Source: Enterococcus lactis
Lineage (GTDB): Bacteria > Bacillota > Bacilli > Lactobacillales > Enterococcaceae
Assembly (NCBI RefSeq): GCF_015751045.1
Contig: NZ_BNJW01000019.1
Coordinates: 1 to 61,991, forward strand
Reading direction: 5' to 3'
DNA: 61,991 bases
Both the position numbers and the translations under genes were made by a program. Shown here piece after piece: positions 9,055-18,589 of this stretch (positions within the stretch are counted from its first letter, which is position 1; each line of letters opens with the position of its first letter). The notes beneath the pieces are model-generated. The model made no database searches. It was not told where the DNA came from and saw nothing but the letters and a program-made list of their open reading frames with translations.

Positions 9055-10677
9055 CTATTCTTTGATTCCCCAAATGGACTCATTATTATCGCCAATCGTT
9101 GAAAACGTTAACTTTTGCTGCTCGAATTCTGTTATTTCCTGAGTTAATAAGATTCCTTTGAAGGTAGTTTCTTCAAAAGTCAACACCAAGTATCCCGCAT
9201 CGTACGTCCAAGTTCCGGTCAAGTCTCCAGTAACGTTTCCATCTTTTTGAAACTCGATCATCTGCGTTTTTAGCATGGTTGTTCCATTGTCGGTGCCATG
9301 GTTAATGATTTCATAGCGCCCGATAATTTCATCTTCTGTCAAAGCATCTGCTACTTGTTCATTGCCTCGATACTCATAGGGTGCTGGAACTGGCCAGCCC
9401 TCCTCATTCATATACATTCTGTTGACCCGCACTTCATGGGCTTCGGTTCCATTGTTAAAGCGCGTATGATACACCAAGGACCACTGACCATTCTCATCGA
9501 TGATCGCCGAATTGTGTCCCGCTGCTCGATACCCCATTTGTTGAAACGAGAATTGATAGTTCCCAATCAATTTGATACCATAATTCACATTTTGTTCACC
9601 TTTATCCAAGATTGGGCTATTTCCTTGGGCATCAAGGTAAGGTCCTTCTGGTTTTTCAGCGCGAAATAGTCGCATATTGTAACCACCTTTTGCTGCTAAA
9701 CCACCGTAAGTGACGAATAGGTAATAATAATCGGTTTTCTCATCATAAACAATGTAGGGACCTTCTCCTGATTGATGATAGCCACCTGAGAGTTTAATCC
9801 CAAAATAGCGATCAATGATGCGCCCATCTTCTGTAGTGCTATCTTCACCAGGATACATTGGTTTTCCAGTGGCTGGATCAACTTCCAATAAAAAGATACC
9901 GCCGGACCAAGAACCATAGGTCATCCATAGTTTCCCTTCTTCATCATAAAACAAAGCGGGATCAATGGCATTTGGCGCATAATCGGTGTTATAGGTAAGA
10001 CCGGCTTCGATAGACCAGTTTTCACTAAAACCACTTATTTTTCCATCTTTGATCAGTTTTGCCAAATGAGTATTTTGATAGTTTGTATTACGGTCACTAC
10101 CATCCGTTGAATCTTTTTCTGTAAATCCAGAATAAATAACTGTGTCAGAATAGCTGTATGGTCCTTCAATTGTTTTTGCTACAGCTAATCCAATCGCTGA
10201 ACGCCGCCAAGTAGAACTAGCTGAGTAGTAAAGCATGTAGGCTCCTTTGTCTCCATTTGACCATTCATAATCAGCATTCCAGATCACATCTGGCGCCCAA
10301 AGACTATAGCCGCCTTTTGAATCAGCATCATCATATCCTGCCCATTTAAATGTTTCAGCTAGATTTTCTTTGGTATTTCCATAAATAATATTGTCTTCCA
10401 TTGATTCATATTCGTGAGAAAAAGGAACTTCCCACGTTCGTAAGTCTGATGTTTTTGCTTGAGCAAGATGTGAACCAAATACATAGAATAATTCTTGATT
10501 TTCCTCATGGATAGTTGTAATTGAAGGGTCATGGATCGATACCCGTTCCTTAGATGTTGTTTCCCACTCCTTTTGTATAAGCTGCTCGGCAGCTTCCCCT
10601 GTTTGACATCCCATAAGAAAAAAACTGGTCAAAAAAACAGGTATCATCCTACTGATCATATTTATTTTTGTAGTCAT
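9055..10677 (-). CDS. Surface lipoprotein GH43 arabinanase
   Basis: This 540-residue protein starts with a lipoprotein signal ending in LMGC (Cys24), so it should be anchored outside the cell. The GH43 propeller shows base Asp50 in SIHDPSI, Asp near 239 in [13 protein letters not shown] and acid Glu near 304 in [13 protein letters not shown]-terminal beta-barrel domain (about 445-540) is like the one found in Bacillus Abn2-type endo-arabinanases. The likely job is to cut arabinan at the cell surface into oligosaccharides for the ABC transporter of the same operon. Endo-activity is inferred from architecture. Confidence 0.87.
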   Translation of the reverse strand: MTTKINMISRMIPVFLTSFFLMGCQTGEAAEQLIQKEWETTSKERVSIHDPSITTIHEENQELFYVFGSHLAQAKTSDLRTWEVPFSHEYESMEDNIIYGNTKENLAETFKWAGYDDADSKGGYSLWAPDVIWNADYEWSNGDKGAYMLYYSASSTWRRSAIGLAVAKTIEGPYSYSDTVIYSGFTEKDSTDGSDRNTNYQNTHLAKLIKDGKISGFSENWSIEAGLTYNTDYAPNAIDPALFYDEEGKLWMTYGSWSGGIFLLEVDPATGKPMYPGEDSTTEDGRIIDRYFGIKLSGGYHQSGEGPYIVYDEKTDYYYLFVTYGGLAAKGGYNMRLFRAEKPEGPYLDAQGNSPILDKGEQNVNYGIKLIGNYQFSFQQMGYRAAGHNSAIIDENGQWSLVYHTRFNNGTEAHEVRVNRMYMNEEGWPVPAPYEYRGNEQVADALTEDEIIGRYEIINHGTDNGTTMLKTQMIEFQKDGNVTGDLTGTWTYDAGYLVLTFEETTFKGILLTQEITEFEQQKLTFSTIGDNNESIWGIKE

Positions 10678-10695
10678 TTTTTTCCTCTCTTTTTC

Positions 10696-11652
10696 TTAAG
10701 CTTTGATTACACCAGGTTCGCCAAAATTAGGCAGTCCATTTTTATGCCACGTAAATGGCTGAACATACGCATGTCTGTTTGGATTTTCCAATGGATCACT
10801 ATAATCATTTTTTTCTGGTCGAGCGTGATAAACTAAAATATCTTGCTTTCCTTCCTCATCAATTGTAAATGAATTATGACCAGGACCATAAAGAGAATTA
10901 CGCTCAGAACTTGAAAACACTGGTTCTTTTAATTTGTTCCACGAGTAGCCATTCAACAAATCGCTCTCTTCATCTGCCCATAAAAGCCCCATCGCATAGT
11001 TTTCATCCGTCGCACTTGCTGAATAAGTGATAAACACTTTTCCATTTCTAATCAAAGCGGCGGGTGCTTCGTTTACTTTGAAGCCGATTTTTTCCCATTC
11101 ATAATAAGGGATACTCAGAAGAATCTGCTTTCCTTTCAATGTCCAAGGATTTTCCATCTCTGATAAATAAAGATTGGAATTGCCTGGAATATTTGGATCT
11201 ACTTGTGCCCAGACATAATACAATCGGTTCCTATGTTCAAATACCGTAGCATCTAAACTGAAACTCTCAAATTGCGTCTTGATTTGTCCTTTTTCCACCC
11301 ACTCTCCTTCAAAGGGATTTTCTTTCGCATTTTCGATTGCAAACATCCGATGATGATGCTGATCATTTCTGACTTCTCCATGATCTGCAGCAGCAAAATA
11401 GATGTACCATTTTCCCTGAATAAAATGAATCTCTGGTGCCCAGATCAGCTCACTCATTGAGCCTTCGGCATGAGCCGTCCAGATGACTTTTACTTCACCG
11501 TCAGCCAGTCCTTTCAAGGTTTTCGCACGTCTTAATTCGATTTCCTGATACCCTGGTTTTGATCCAGTGAAGTAATAATATCCATCGGTATGCTTGTATA
11601 TCCATGGGTCTGCTCGTTCTAATACAATCGGTTCCAAATAATTTTCTGCCAT
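10696..11652 (-). CDS. GH43 exo-alpha-L-arabinofuranosidase type
   Basis: This 318-residue single-domain GH43 enzyme lacks a signal peptide. The base is Asp15 in RADPWIYKHTDG; SELIWAPEIHF, SLDATVF and VNEAPAAL follow as the later propeller blades with the remaining catalytic carboxylates, and YGPGHNSF lies near the end. It resembles cytoplasmic exo-1,5-arabinofuranosidases more than the other two GH43 proteins here. It sits between the small membrane protein and the lipoprotein GH43, in the same direction and with short gaps. Confidence 0.82.
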   Translation of the reverse strand: MAENYLEPIVLERADPWIYKHTDGYYYFTGSKPGYQEIELRRAKTLKGLADGEVKVIWTAHAEGSMSELIWAPEIHFIQGKWYIYFAAADHGEVRNDQHHHRMFAIENAKENPFEGEWVEKGQIKTQFESFSLDATVFEHRNRLYYVWAQVDPNIPGNSNLYLSEMENPWTLKGKQILLSIPYYEWEKIGFKVNEAPAALIRNGKVFITYSASATDENYAMGLLWADEESDLLNGYSWNKLKEPVFSSSERNSLYGPGHNSFTIDEEGKQDILVYHARPEKNDYSDPLENPNRHAYVQPFTWHKNGLPNFGEPGVIKA

Positions 11653-11667
11653 AACTTCTACACCTTC

Positions 11668-12093
11668 TTAAAAAATTCCATTTTCCGTTTTTAGTATTTT
11701 TATTGCTTTATTTTTAGACATATACATCGTCGTAGCTAGTAAATAGAGGACGACACCAATCACATCATAGATGATCAAATGGATGATGACACAGGCGATC
11801 ATCCAACGTATCGTTCCTTTGTTTATTTGTTTGTCTCGCATATTCTTCGCGTTGATCCAACTGATAACGCCCATCAAAATCGTTGCTAATGCAACGATCA
11901 ACACTACTTTTGAGATCATACCTATAAGACTTGATTGTAAATATTCATACTGATTTTGATTTTGAAACGCTGCGATCCCTTGTTCTTCAAACCAAGGATA
12001 ATACCCAAACATCGTTACGAGACCAATACAGACATCCCAGACCGCACTGGCACGTAGTAAGTTTCTTTCCAGTTTTCGATTCATGATCTTCAC
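11668..12093 (-). CDS. Small membrane protein of the arabinan operon, unknown
   Basis: This 141-residue protein has about four hydrophobic segments (near 15-33, 55-80, 93-110 and 110-125) and basic ends. I do not recognise a family. Its start overlaps the stop of the upstream permease by one base (12093) and it is followed closely by a GH43 gene, so it is clearly part of the operon. A helper role in transport or membrane anchoring is possible but only a guess. Confidence 0.72.
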   Translation of the reverse strand: MKIMNRKLERNLLRASAVWDVCIGLVTMFGYYPWFEEQGIAAFQNQNQYEYLQSSLIGMISKVVLIVALATILMGVISWINAKNMRDKQINKGTIRWMIACVIIHLIIYDVIGVVLYLLATTMYMSKNKAIKILKTENGIF

Positions 12094-12944
12094 TATCCTT
12101 TTATTCCTGCATTTAAGTTCATAGATTCAATGAAATATTTTTGGGCAAATAAAAACAGCAGTACTGTGGGAATAATGGCAATCAATGCTGATCCCATTAA
12201 CTGGCCAATCATCCGATAATTCCCATAAATGTCTTGTAATAAAAGCAGCCCAGCCGTAATTGGCATCTTACTAACGTCTGTGTACACGATTACTGGCCAT
12301 AAGAAATCATTCCAAGAGCCAGTGAAAGAAAAGAGTCCGGCAACGATCAGAACAGGTTTGATCAACGGAACGATAATCTCTGAAAAAATTGTAAACTCAT
12401 CTGCACCGTCCATTCGCGCCGATTCATCAAACTCAAGAGGAATTCCCTTCATAAATTGTCTGACAAGAAAAATATTCCCCATTCCAGCCAGTCCTGGAAC
12501 AATCATGGCAAGAGATGAATTGACCCAACCAAATGTTTCGATGATTTTATAGGAAGGAATCAAATTCACAACACCGGGAAACATCGAGATCCCCATCAAA
12601 AGATAAAAGATTCGATCACGATATTTAAAGCGCGTTCTGCCATAACCATAAGCTGTCACTGAAACAACGATCACAACTAAGACAGTGTGAGTGACTGCGA
12701 TAAACAGTGAATTCCATAACCACTGCATGATAGGCGCAGTAGAGGTATTGGTTAAAATCGCTATATAGTTATCTAATATCCAATTTACGGGTAACAAGCG
12801 AAACCCAGTGGAGACGATTTCGGTCTGAGAACGAAAAGAAGTGGCGAAGCTAAAAATCAATGGAATAACCCAGATGATACATAAAACGATCAGAAACAAA
12901 TATGCGATGATCATACTAGGTATATGTTTCTTTTGTGTATTCAT
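12093..12944 (-). CDS. araQ: Sugar ABC transporter permease, MalG/AraQ type
   Basis: This 283-residue inner-membrane permease has six predicted segments. The EAA loop (ESARMDGADEFTIFSEIIVPLIKP) is typical of CUT1 family MalG-like subunits. It forms the channel with the neighbouring MalF-like permease and imports oligosaccharides presented by the binding protein. A GGGGG ribosome site precedes ATG 12944. The symbol araQ is given by analogy to the Bacillus arabino-oligosaccharide system. Confidence 0.85.
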   Translation of the reverse strand: MNTQKKHIPSMIIAYLFLIVLCIIWVIPLIFSFATSFRSQTEIVSTGFRLLPVNWILDNYIAILTNTSTAPIMQWLWNSLFIAVTHTVLVVIVVSVTAYGYGRTRFKYRDRIFYLLMGISMFPGVVNLIPSYKIIETFGWVNSSLAMIVPGLAGMGNIFLVRQFMKGIPLEFDESARMDGADEFTIFSEIIVPLIKPVLIVAGLFSFTGSWNDFLWPVIVYTDVSKMPITAGLLLLQDIYGNYRMIGQLMGSALIAIIPTVLLFLFAQKYFIESMNLNAGIKG

Positions 12945-12955
12945 TTTTTACCCCC

Positions 12956-13837
12956 TTAAGTATTGCTTCTATCTAAAAGAAAATATTGAAATACGGACAC
13001 ACACATAATGATCAATCCTAATATGACTGCCATAGCCGAAGCCATCCCTGCAATTGATTCCCCTTGACTAAAAGCCAGTGAACGGATATACATCATCAAT
13101 ACAGTCGTGCTTTGATTGGGTCCTCCACCAGTCATCATCAAAGGCTGTGCAAAGACGTTAAATGCCCCAGCAGTTGTCATCACGATTGTATATAAAAGTG
13201 GAAACCGAATAGACGGCAAGGTCACGTTCAAGAATTTTTGGAACGATCCAGCTCCGTCGATCTCTGCGGCTTCATAAAGGTCTTCATTGACACCCGCTAA
13301 AGCTGAGCGATAGATGATCATGTTACCACCAATCGCTCCCCAAATGCTGACAGCGAAAATCAAGATCCACGCATAAGGTTGTCGCGATGCCCAAGAGAAA
13401 TCAAATCCAAAAATATTATTTACGGCACCTAATCGAGAGTGGAAAATCAGTGACCATATCAAAGAACCAGCTGATACAGAGATAAGACCAGGAATATATA
13501 GAACCGCTTGAAAAAGTCCTTTCAGCTTCACTTTTTTATGTTGCAGTGCCGCTGCAATCATCAAAGGAATAATGATCTGTAGTGGTACCATGATCAAGAC
13601 AAAAATAAAGGTATTTTTCAAACCATTCCAAAATTGAGTATAGAAAGTGGACGAACTATCAAATAACAATGTCTTATAGTTGTTTAGGCCGACCCAAACA
13701 GGATCAGAAACCAAATTCCATTGAGTAAATGAAGCATAAATCCCATAGACTGTTGGAATGCATACAAAAATAATAAAGAGAACCATATGCGGTCCAATGA
13801 ATGCAATTGAAGCCCAGTTAATGCTCTTTTTTTTCAT
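12956..13837 (-). CDS. araP: Sugar ABC transporter permease, MalF/AraP type
   Basis: This permease of about 293 residues has six membrane segments and a CUT1 EAA loop (LYEAAEIDGAGSFQKFLNVTLP). Two in-frame ATGs lie three codons apart. I chose the second (13837) because the AAGGGA element abuts the first (13846) with no spacing. It is 11 bases upstream of araQ. The transporter operon contains no ATP-binding gene, so a housekeeping MsmX-type ATPase encoded elsewhere must energise it. Confidence 0.85.
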   Translation of the reverse strand: MKKKSINWASIAFIGPHMVLFIIFVCIPTVYGIYASFTQWNLVSDPVWVGLNNYKTLLFDSSSTFYTQFWNGLKNTFIFVLIMVPLQIIIPLMIAAALQHKKVKLKGLFQAVLYIPGLISVSAGSLIWSLIFHSRLGAVNNIFGFDFSWASRQPYAWILIFAVSIWGAIGGNMIIYRSALAGVNEDLYEAAEIDGAGSFQKFLNVTLPSIRFPLLYTIVMTTAGAFNVFAQPLMMTGGGPNQSTTVLMMYIRSLAFSQGESIAGMASAMAVILGLIIMCVSVFQYFLLDRSNT

Positions 13838-13890
13838 TCCTTTCATTCCCTTCCAAAAATCAGAAAGAGGATAAAATTATCCCCTTTCAA

Positions 13891-15141
13891 TTATTTAGCT
13901 ACTTCCGCAATCTTATCTTCTACATATTGTTGCATCGTTGCTAAACCTTCATCCAAGTCTAATTCACCGTATGCAATATCTGTGCAATAGACGTCTAATG
14001 CCTCTAATACATAGGAGAAATAAACATAGTCAAAGATATAAAGTGTATCTTCTTCCTCTGAAGTTGAAGTAAAGAAGGATTGAGGATATTGTTGATAATC
14101 ATCACTTTCTAAAATGTCTTTACTAGCGATAATTTGTCCCGCTTTTGCCCATTCAATCGAATTCGTACGAACGAATTCTAAGAATTGCGCGATGACCTCT
14201 TCTTTCTCATCTGTTCTAGACTCACTCTTCAACATACCAAACATATGGGAAGCAGCCCGATTTGTTACAATATCATCAGATGTTGAATAAATGTTTGTGA
14301 CACCCCAATTCAGCCCTTCAACAGCATCATGCGCGGTTGAAGTCCAAGTACCATCTGTGGACAATAGAACATTTCCACCTTGGAACATCAGATAACCGTC
14401 TTCGCCATAAGGAGTCATTAACCCAGCATCGGTTAGTGCTTTAATTCTTTCCAATGCTTCTTTCATTTCCGGAGTATTAACGGTCGGATTGCCAGCCTCA
14501 TCAGAAATAGCTCCTCCTAAATTACGGATCTGAGCCAAAATAACCCAGGAAAGTAAGGCATTGTTAACAACATAATCGCCTGCGTCCATTTTCCCTGCTA
14601 ATGACATCATTTCATCAAAAGTAACAATATTATCGTCTAACCAAGAGGTAACATCATATTTCTCTAAAAGGTCCTGATTATAGTACATTGCACTCGCATG
14701 GATATCTAACGGAATTGTATACTGAGTGCCTCCAATTGTTCCTGCATTCCAAGCAGTATCTAAATAATTGCCTTTTTGTAGCTCTGGTTGATGCGAAACC
14801 AAAGGTTCAACCGTATCGAGAATATTCGAATTAACAAATTCCTCTACTTTGTAGGAATGCATTAATGTTAAATCAGGAATACCATTTTTAGAGCTAACGA
14901 CTGTACTTAATTTTGTATACATATCAGATGTGATGACGTGATTAATTTTGTAATCTGATCCAGACTGTTCATTAAATTCATCTACAATCTTGTCCATATA
15001 AGCACCATCATCCCCCGTAAGAGGAGACCAAAAATTTATTGTGTATTTTTCTTTTTCTGAAGACTGGTAACGTTTAAAACCGGCAAAAGCAATTGCGACT
15101 ACTGCAACCAATGCACCAATAATAATAAGTTTCTTCTTCAT
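13891..15141 (-). CDS. araN: Extracellular oligosaccharide-binding protein, AraN type
   Basis: This 416-residue family-1 substrate-binding protein (INFWSPLTGDDG near the start, FQGGNVLLSTDGTWT later) captures sugar for AraP/AraQ. The N-terminus is a Lys-rich start plus a hydrophobic segment (about 5-21) followed by FKRYQSSEKEK, with no Cys near its end. It therefore lacks a lipobox and is probably kept as an uncleaved membrane anchor, unusual for a Gram-positive binding protein. It is the first gene of the operon, with AGAGGGAAG before ATG 15141 and a leader of roughly 130 bases. Confidence 0.87.
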   Translation of the reverse strand: MKKKLIIIGALVAVVAIAFAGFKRYQSSEKEKYTINFWSPLTGDDGAYMDKIVDEFNEQSGSDYKINHVITSDMYTKLSTVVSSKNGIPDLTLMHSYKVEEFVNSNILDTVEPLVSHQPELQKGNYLDTAWNAGTIGGTQYTIPLDIHASAMYYNQDLLEKYDVTSWLDDNIVTFDEMMSLAGKMDAGDYVVNNALLSWVILAQIRNLGGAISDEAGNPTVNTPEMKEALERIKALTDAGLMTPYGEDGYLMFQGGNVLLSTDGTWTSTAHDAVEGLNWGVTNIYSTSDDIVTNRAASHMFGMLKSESRTDEKEEVIAQFLEFVRTNSIEWAKAGQIIASKDILESDDYQQYPQSFFTSTSEEEDTLYIFDYVYFSYVLEALDVYCTDIAYGELDLDEGLATMQQYVEDKIAEVAK

Positions 15142-15268
15142 GTTCTTCCCTCTTTCATTGAAATTGAATTATGACCTAGCCGAACACTCCTATCCTCCTC
15201 ATCACTATTTACTATCAATTCGTATATAATTTCATTACTTATTACCAAAATTTGCAAATGTTTTCTAT

Positions 15269-15307
15269 TTACAAATAAATCATAACTTTATTTGTAACCG
15301 CTGTCAA
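15269..15307 (-). promoter_or_regulatory. Promoter and operator-like palindrome of the arabinan operon
   Basis: On the minus strand a consensus TTGACA (15302-15307) stands 17 bases from TATGAT (15279-15284). A perfect inverted repeat TTACAAATAAA-7-TTTATTTGTAA (15269-15297) covers the -10 and part of the spacer, ideal for repression. Related half-sites occur nearby: TTTGCAAATG (15251-15260) and TTAGCAAATG (about 15400-15409). The likely binder is the divergent regulator; that is inference. Confidence 0.8.
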
Positions 15308-15344
15308 CAACATTTTAATTAATTTTACTAGAATAATTGCTACT

Positions 15345-15410
15345 TTAATTAATAAATATATTAATCAATAAACGAAATAAACAATGCTATTTACACAAAT
15401 TAGCAAATGT
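15345..15410. promoter_or_regulatory. AT-rich inverted repeat and half-site before the regulator gene
   Basis: TTAATTAATA and TATTAATCAA (15345-15368) form an imperfect palindrome. A further copy of the TTxxCAAAT motif follows at 15390-15409. No clear -35/-10 pair with correct spacing was found for the plus-strand regulator, although a promoter must lie here. Confidence 0.4.
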
Positions 15411-15454
15411 ATTAACATTCAAGTAAATCAAACAGTTTAAACGGAGGCGACACG

Positions 15455-16345
15455 ATGCAATTAGAAATCAATCAAGAAGCATTACCTGTCTATGAGGCAC
15501 TTGCCAGTAACGTGCGAATCAAAATTATTCAATTGCTGGCTAAAAACAAGATGAATGTCAAAGAGTTGGCACAAGAATTAGGTTTAAGCAGTGCGATTAT
15601 TACGGTGCACATCAAAAAATTAGAGGAAGCCAAAATCATCAAAACGGAACGTGTGGGGCAAAAAAAGATTTCCAGTTTGAGAGTGGATCATATTGATATT
15701 AACTTTCCTGAGAAAATATTTAATGCCTTTGATACTAGAGAAACTTCGATTCCGATCGGTCATTATACAAATTATTTTGTTGAACCAACTTGTGGATTAG
15801 CGACACTCTCTGGTTTTATCGGTCCAGTAGATGAACCTAAATTTTTTATGGACCCGAATCGAATGGATGGTCGGATTCTCTGGTTCACGAAAGGCTTTGT
15901 TGAATACCAGTCACCCAATTTCCTTTCTCCAGATGAGAAACTAGAGATGATGGAGATTTCCATGGAGATTTCTTCTGAATTTCCTTTTTCTAATAATAAT
16001 TGGCCGTCTGACATTACCTTTAGCTTAAACGGTATCACATTGGGCACCTGGACAAGCCCCGGAGATTTTGCAGATATTCGAGGCAAGTATACGCCAGATT
16101 GGTATCCAGACAACTTAAATCAATACGGGTTGTTGAAGACGATTCGAATCATGGAACATGGAACTTATATGGAAGGCGAACCATTGTCAGATGTCACGAT
16201 CAAGGATATTCCTACTTATGAAGACACATGGCACTTAAGAGTCGAGGTAAAGGAAGAAGCTGAAAATATAGGAGGCTGTACATTATTTGGCAAAGGATTC
16301 GGAAATTATGATCAAGACATCAAAATCAAAATGTTTTACAGCTAA
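15455..16345 (+). CDS. ArsR-like winged-helix regulator of the arabinan operon
   Basis: This 296-residue protein has an N-terminal winged helix (about 10-75). ASNVRIKIIQLLAKNKMNVKE leads to the recognition helix LSSAIITVHIKKLEEAKI, as in ArsR/HTH_20 proteins. The remaining 210 residues (Trp- and Pro-rich, e.g. NNWPSDITFSLNGI, YTPDWYPDNLNQYG) probably form a beta-rich ligand-sensing domain. It lacks metal-binding Cys, so a sugar ligand is more likely than a metal. It is divergent from araN, with shared palindromes between. GGAGG precedes ATG 15455. Target and ligand are inferred from position. Confidence 0.75.
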   Translation: MQLEINQEALPVYEALASNVRIKIIQLLAKNKMNVKELAQELGLSSAIITVHIKKLEEAKIIKTERVGQKKISSLRVDHIDINFPEKIFNAFDTRETSIPIGHYTNYFVEPTCGLATLSGFIGPVDEPKFFMDPNRMDGRILWFTKGFVEYQSPNFLSPDEKLEMMEISMEISSEFPFSNNNWPSDITFSLNGITLGTWTSPGDFADIRGKYTPDWYPDNLNQYGLLKTIRIMEHGTYMEGEPLSDVTIKDIPTYEDTWHLRVEVKEEAENIGGCTLFGKGFGNYDQDIKIKMFYS

Positions 16346-16425
16346 ATAAGAAGAATAATAACATTTCATACGCTGTTCCCATCTTTAATGGCTTATAGAG
16401 GGCACCTTTAGCTGAGAATAAGACG

Positions 16426-16475
16426 AAACAGACCCTCTAGCTTCAATTAAGAGCTAGAGGGTCTGTTTTTGATTT
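16426..16475 (+). terminator. Terminator after the regulator gene
   Basis: AAACAGACCCTCTAGCT (16426-16442) pairs perfectly with AGCTAGAGGGTCTGTTT (16452-16468) across a 9-base loop and runs into T's on the plus strand. It lies between convergent genes and may also slow transcription from kimA. Confidence 0.88.
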
Positions 16476-16486
16476 TAAAACTTGGC

Positions 16487-18310
16487 TTATTTCTTCAAAT
16501 GGTAGCTATAGGTGCTGACAACGATATTTTCACGCCAAGACAACCGCAATCTTAACCGCAAACTTGTTTGGTTATGAAGAATATTCTGCCAACGTCTGTT
16601 TGGTACAAATTGAGGAATCAGCACAGTAGTTGTATAGTTTTGTTTCGCTGCATTTTTACTTACGATATCTACATAACGGATAATTGGATTTTCAATCGAG
16701 CGATAAGAAGAGTGGACGATTGAAAAACGGACATCTGGGAAATGCTTTTTAAATTCTGATTCGATTTCTTTTTCTTTTTCGACATCTTCGTCTAGCGAAA
16801 CATGCATTGCAACGACATAATCACCGATCGAACGCGCGTAATTCAACGCACCGATATTCACCCGTGTCACATTCCCAACTAATACAAGAACGGTATTTCC
16901 GTCATAATCATGTAGTTTTGCATCATTTTCTAAACGAAGCTGTTCTGCCACTTTTTTATAATGATCATGGATCTTATAAAAAATGAACATAACGATTGGC
17001 ATGATGATGAAGAAAGGCCAAATATCTCCTAACCGATAGACGAACAAAATCGCAATGATTGCATATGAGATGAACGCACCTGTAATATTGGCAATCGATT
17101 TGCTTAACCATCTTTTTCCTTCTTTTTTCCATTTGACGACCATCCCTGTTTGAGATAAAGCAAATGGAATGAACACGCCGATAGAGTATAACGGAATCAA
17201 GCGTTCTGTTGAGCCATGGAAAATAAACAGCAACACGATCGAACCTAGCGCTAGAGTGATAATCCCATTGGAATAGCCTAGTCGATCCCCACGATCTTGA
17301 TACATGTGAGGCATGAATTTATCTTTTGCCAGATTGTATGCAAGAACTGGAAAAGCAGAAAAACCAGTATTGGCAGCAACGGCTAAAATCAGTGCTGTAG
17401 CAAATTGAAGGACGTAATACAAAATACCATGTCCAAAGACGGCTTTACCGATTTGAGACAAAACAGTGACTTCTTTTTCCGGAACGATTCCATACCAATA
17501 GTTGATAAATGTGATCCCAACGAAGAAGAAACCTAAGATCAAGGCCATCATCGTCAATGTGGCAGCGGCATTTTTGGCTCTTGGCTTTTTGAAGAATGGT
17601 ACGGCATTACTAATCGCCTCCACCCCAGTCAAAGAGGAGGAACCAGAAGAAAATGCTCGTAAAATCAAGGCGATAGAAACCCCCGGAACAGCCGCTCCTG
17701 GAAGCGCAGTAGCTTGCAATGGCACAGCACCTGTCACGATATTATATAACCCAACAACGATTAGCAACGAGATCACAAGGATAAATGTGTACACCGGAAA
17801 TAACAGGAACGATGCAGATTCTCTCAGACCACGAAGATTCAGCATCATCAGTAGTAAAACGATTGTCACAGAAATAGCAACTTGATGCCCGTATAACGCT
17901 GGCACCGCTGATGTGATTGCTTCAGCACCTGCTGAGACAGATACTGCTACCGTCAACATGTAGTCGATCAATAAAGAGCCACCGGAAATCAAGCCCGCAT
18001 TCTTCCCAAGATTCTCACTGCTGACGACATAAGCTCCACCGCCATGAGGATAAGCATGGATGATTTGACGATATGATAGCGTTAAGGAAATCAATAAAAT
18101 AATAACAAAAGCGGCAATGGGCAGCGAATACCAGATAGCTGCAGCAGACAAAGCGACTAAAACGACAACGATTTGTTCCGTACCATATGCAATAGATGAT
18201 AACGCATCAGACGACAATAATGCCAAAGCAGCAAAACGGGTTAATTTGTGCTCATCATTTTCAGCAGATTTTAAAGGCTTACCTACTAACAACCTTTTTA
18301 AGTAATCCAA
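16487..18310 (-). CDS. kimA: KimA-like potassium/proton symporter (APC family)
   Basis: This 607-residue transporter has about 12 membrane segments and a C-terminal cytosolic domain of about 150 residues. It matches remembered Bacillus KimA (YdaO) closely from LVGKPLKS and SSDALSSIAYGTEQI at the start to HNQTSLRLRLRL near the end. It would import K+ at low external concentration. In Bacillus the cytosolic domain binds c-di-AMP, which inhibits uptake. The start codon is TTG at 18310, supported by AAAGGAG 8 bases upstream. Unlike Bacillus kimA, there is no room for a c-di-AMP riboswitch between the predicted promoter and the start. Confidence 0.87.
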   Translation of the reverse strand: MDYLKRLLVGKPLKSAENDEHKLTRFAALALLSSDALSSIAYGTEQIVVVLVALSAAAIWYSLPIAAFVIILLISLTLSYRQIIHAYPHGGGAYVVSSENLGKNAGLISGGSLLIDYMLTVAVSVSAGAEAITSAVPALYGHQVAISVTIVLLLMMLNLRGLRESASFLLFPVYTFILVISLLIVVGLYNIVTGAVPLQATALPGAAVPGVSIALILRAFSSGSSSLTGVEAISNAVPFFKKPRAKNAAATLTMMALILGFFFVGITFINYWYGIVPEKEVTVLSQIGKAVFGHGILYYVLQFATALILAVAANTGFSAFPVLAYNLAKDKFMPHMYQDRGDRLGYSNGIITLALGSIVLLFIFHGSTERLIPLYSIGVFIPFALSQTGMVVKWKKEGKRWLSKSIANITGAFISYAIIAILFVYRLGDIWPFFIIMPIVMFIFYKIHDHYKKVAEQLRLENDAKLHDYDGNTVLVLVGNVTRVNIGALNYARSIGDYVVAMHVSLDEDVEKEKEIESEFKKHFPDVRFSIVHSSYRSIENPIIRYVDIVSKNAAKQNYTTTVLIPQFVPNRRWQNILHNQTSLRLRLRLSWRENIVVSTYSYHLKK

Positions 18311-18346
18311 TTTTTAAACTCCTTTACACGCAATTTTACTTCAAGT

Positions 18347-18374
18347 ATTATAGTCGAAAATTTATAGTAAACAA
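18347..18374 (-). promoter_or_regulatory. kimA promoter
   Basis: On the minus strand TTGTTT (18369-18374), a 16-base spacer and TATAAT (18347-18352) lie 36 bases before the TTG start. The leader would be about 30 bases. Confidence 0.65.
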
Positions 18375-18529
18375 GATGTTATAGTACGCTCACTGACCTT
18401 AAAAGTCAATAAACTTTAAGAAAATAATTGGAAAAAAACAGAAAAATATCAAGCGCTTTTTCAAACGCTTTAATACAGCAAAAATCTAACATTTTTTTAT
18501 GGGCTTTTTCTTTGAATTCTATAATAAAA

Positions 18530-18570
18530 GGATAGAACTTGACTTAGAAAATCAGGTTCTATCCTTTTTT
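18530..18570. terminator. Bidirectional terminator downstream of yhgE
   Basis: GGATAGAACTTGA (18530-18542) pairs with TCAGGTTCTATCC (18552-18564) with one mismatch. T6 follows on the plus strand and T4 on the minus. For the minus-strand yhgE transcript it comes after two repeat modules. Confidence 0.75.
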
Positions 18571-18589
18571 ATATCTTAACTTTTGAAAG

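Noticed and set aside
18375-18560. Search for a c-di-AMP riboswitch before kimA
   Set aside because: No aptamer-like conserved segments seen, and the promoter appears to lie downstream of this stretch.
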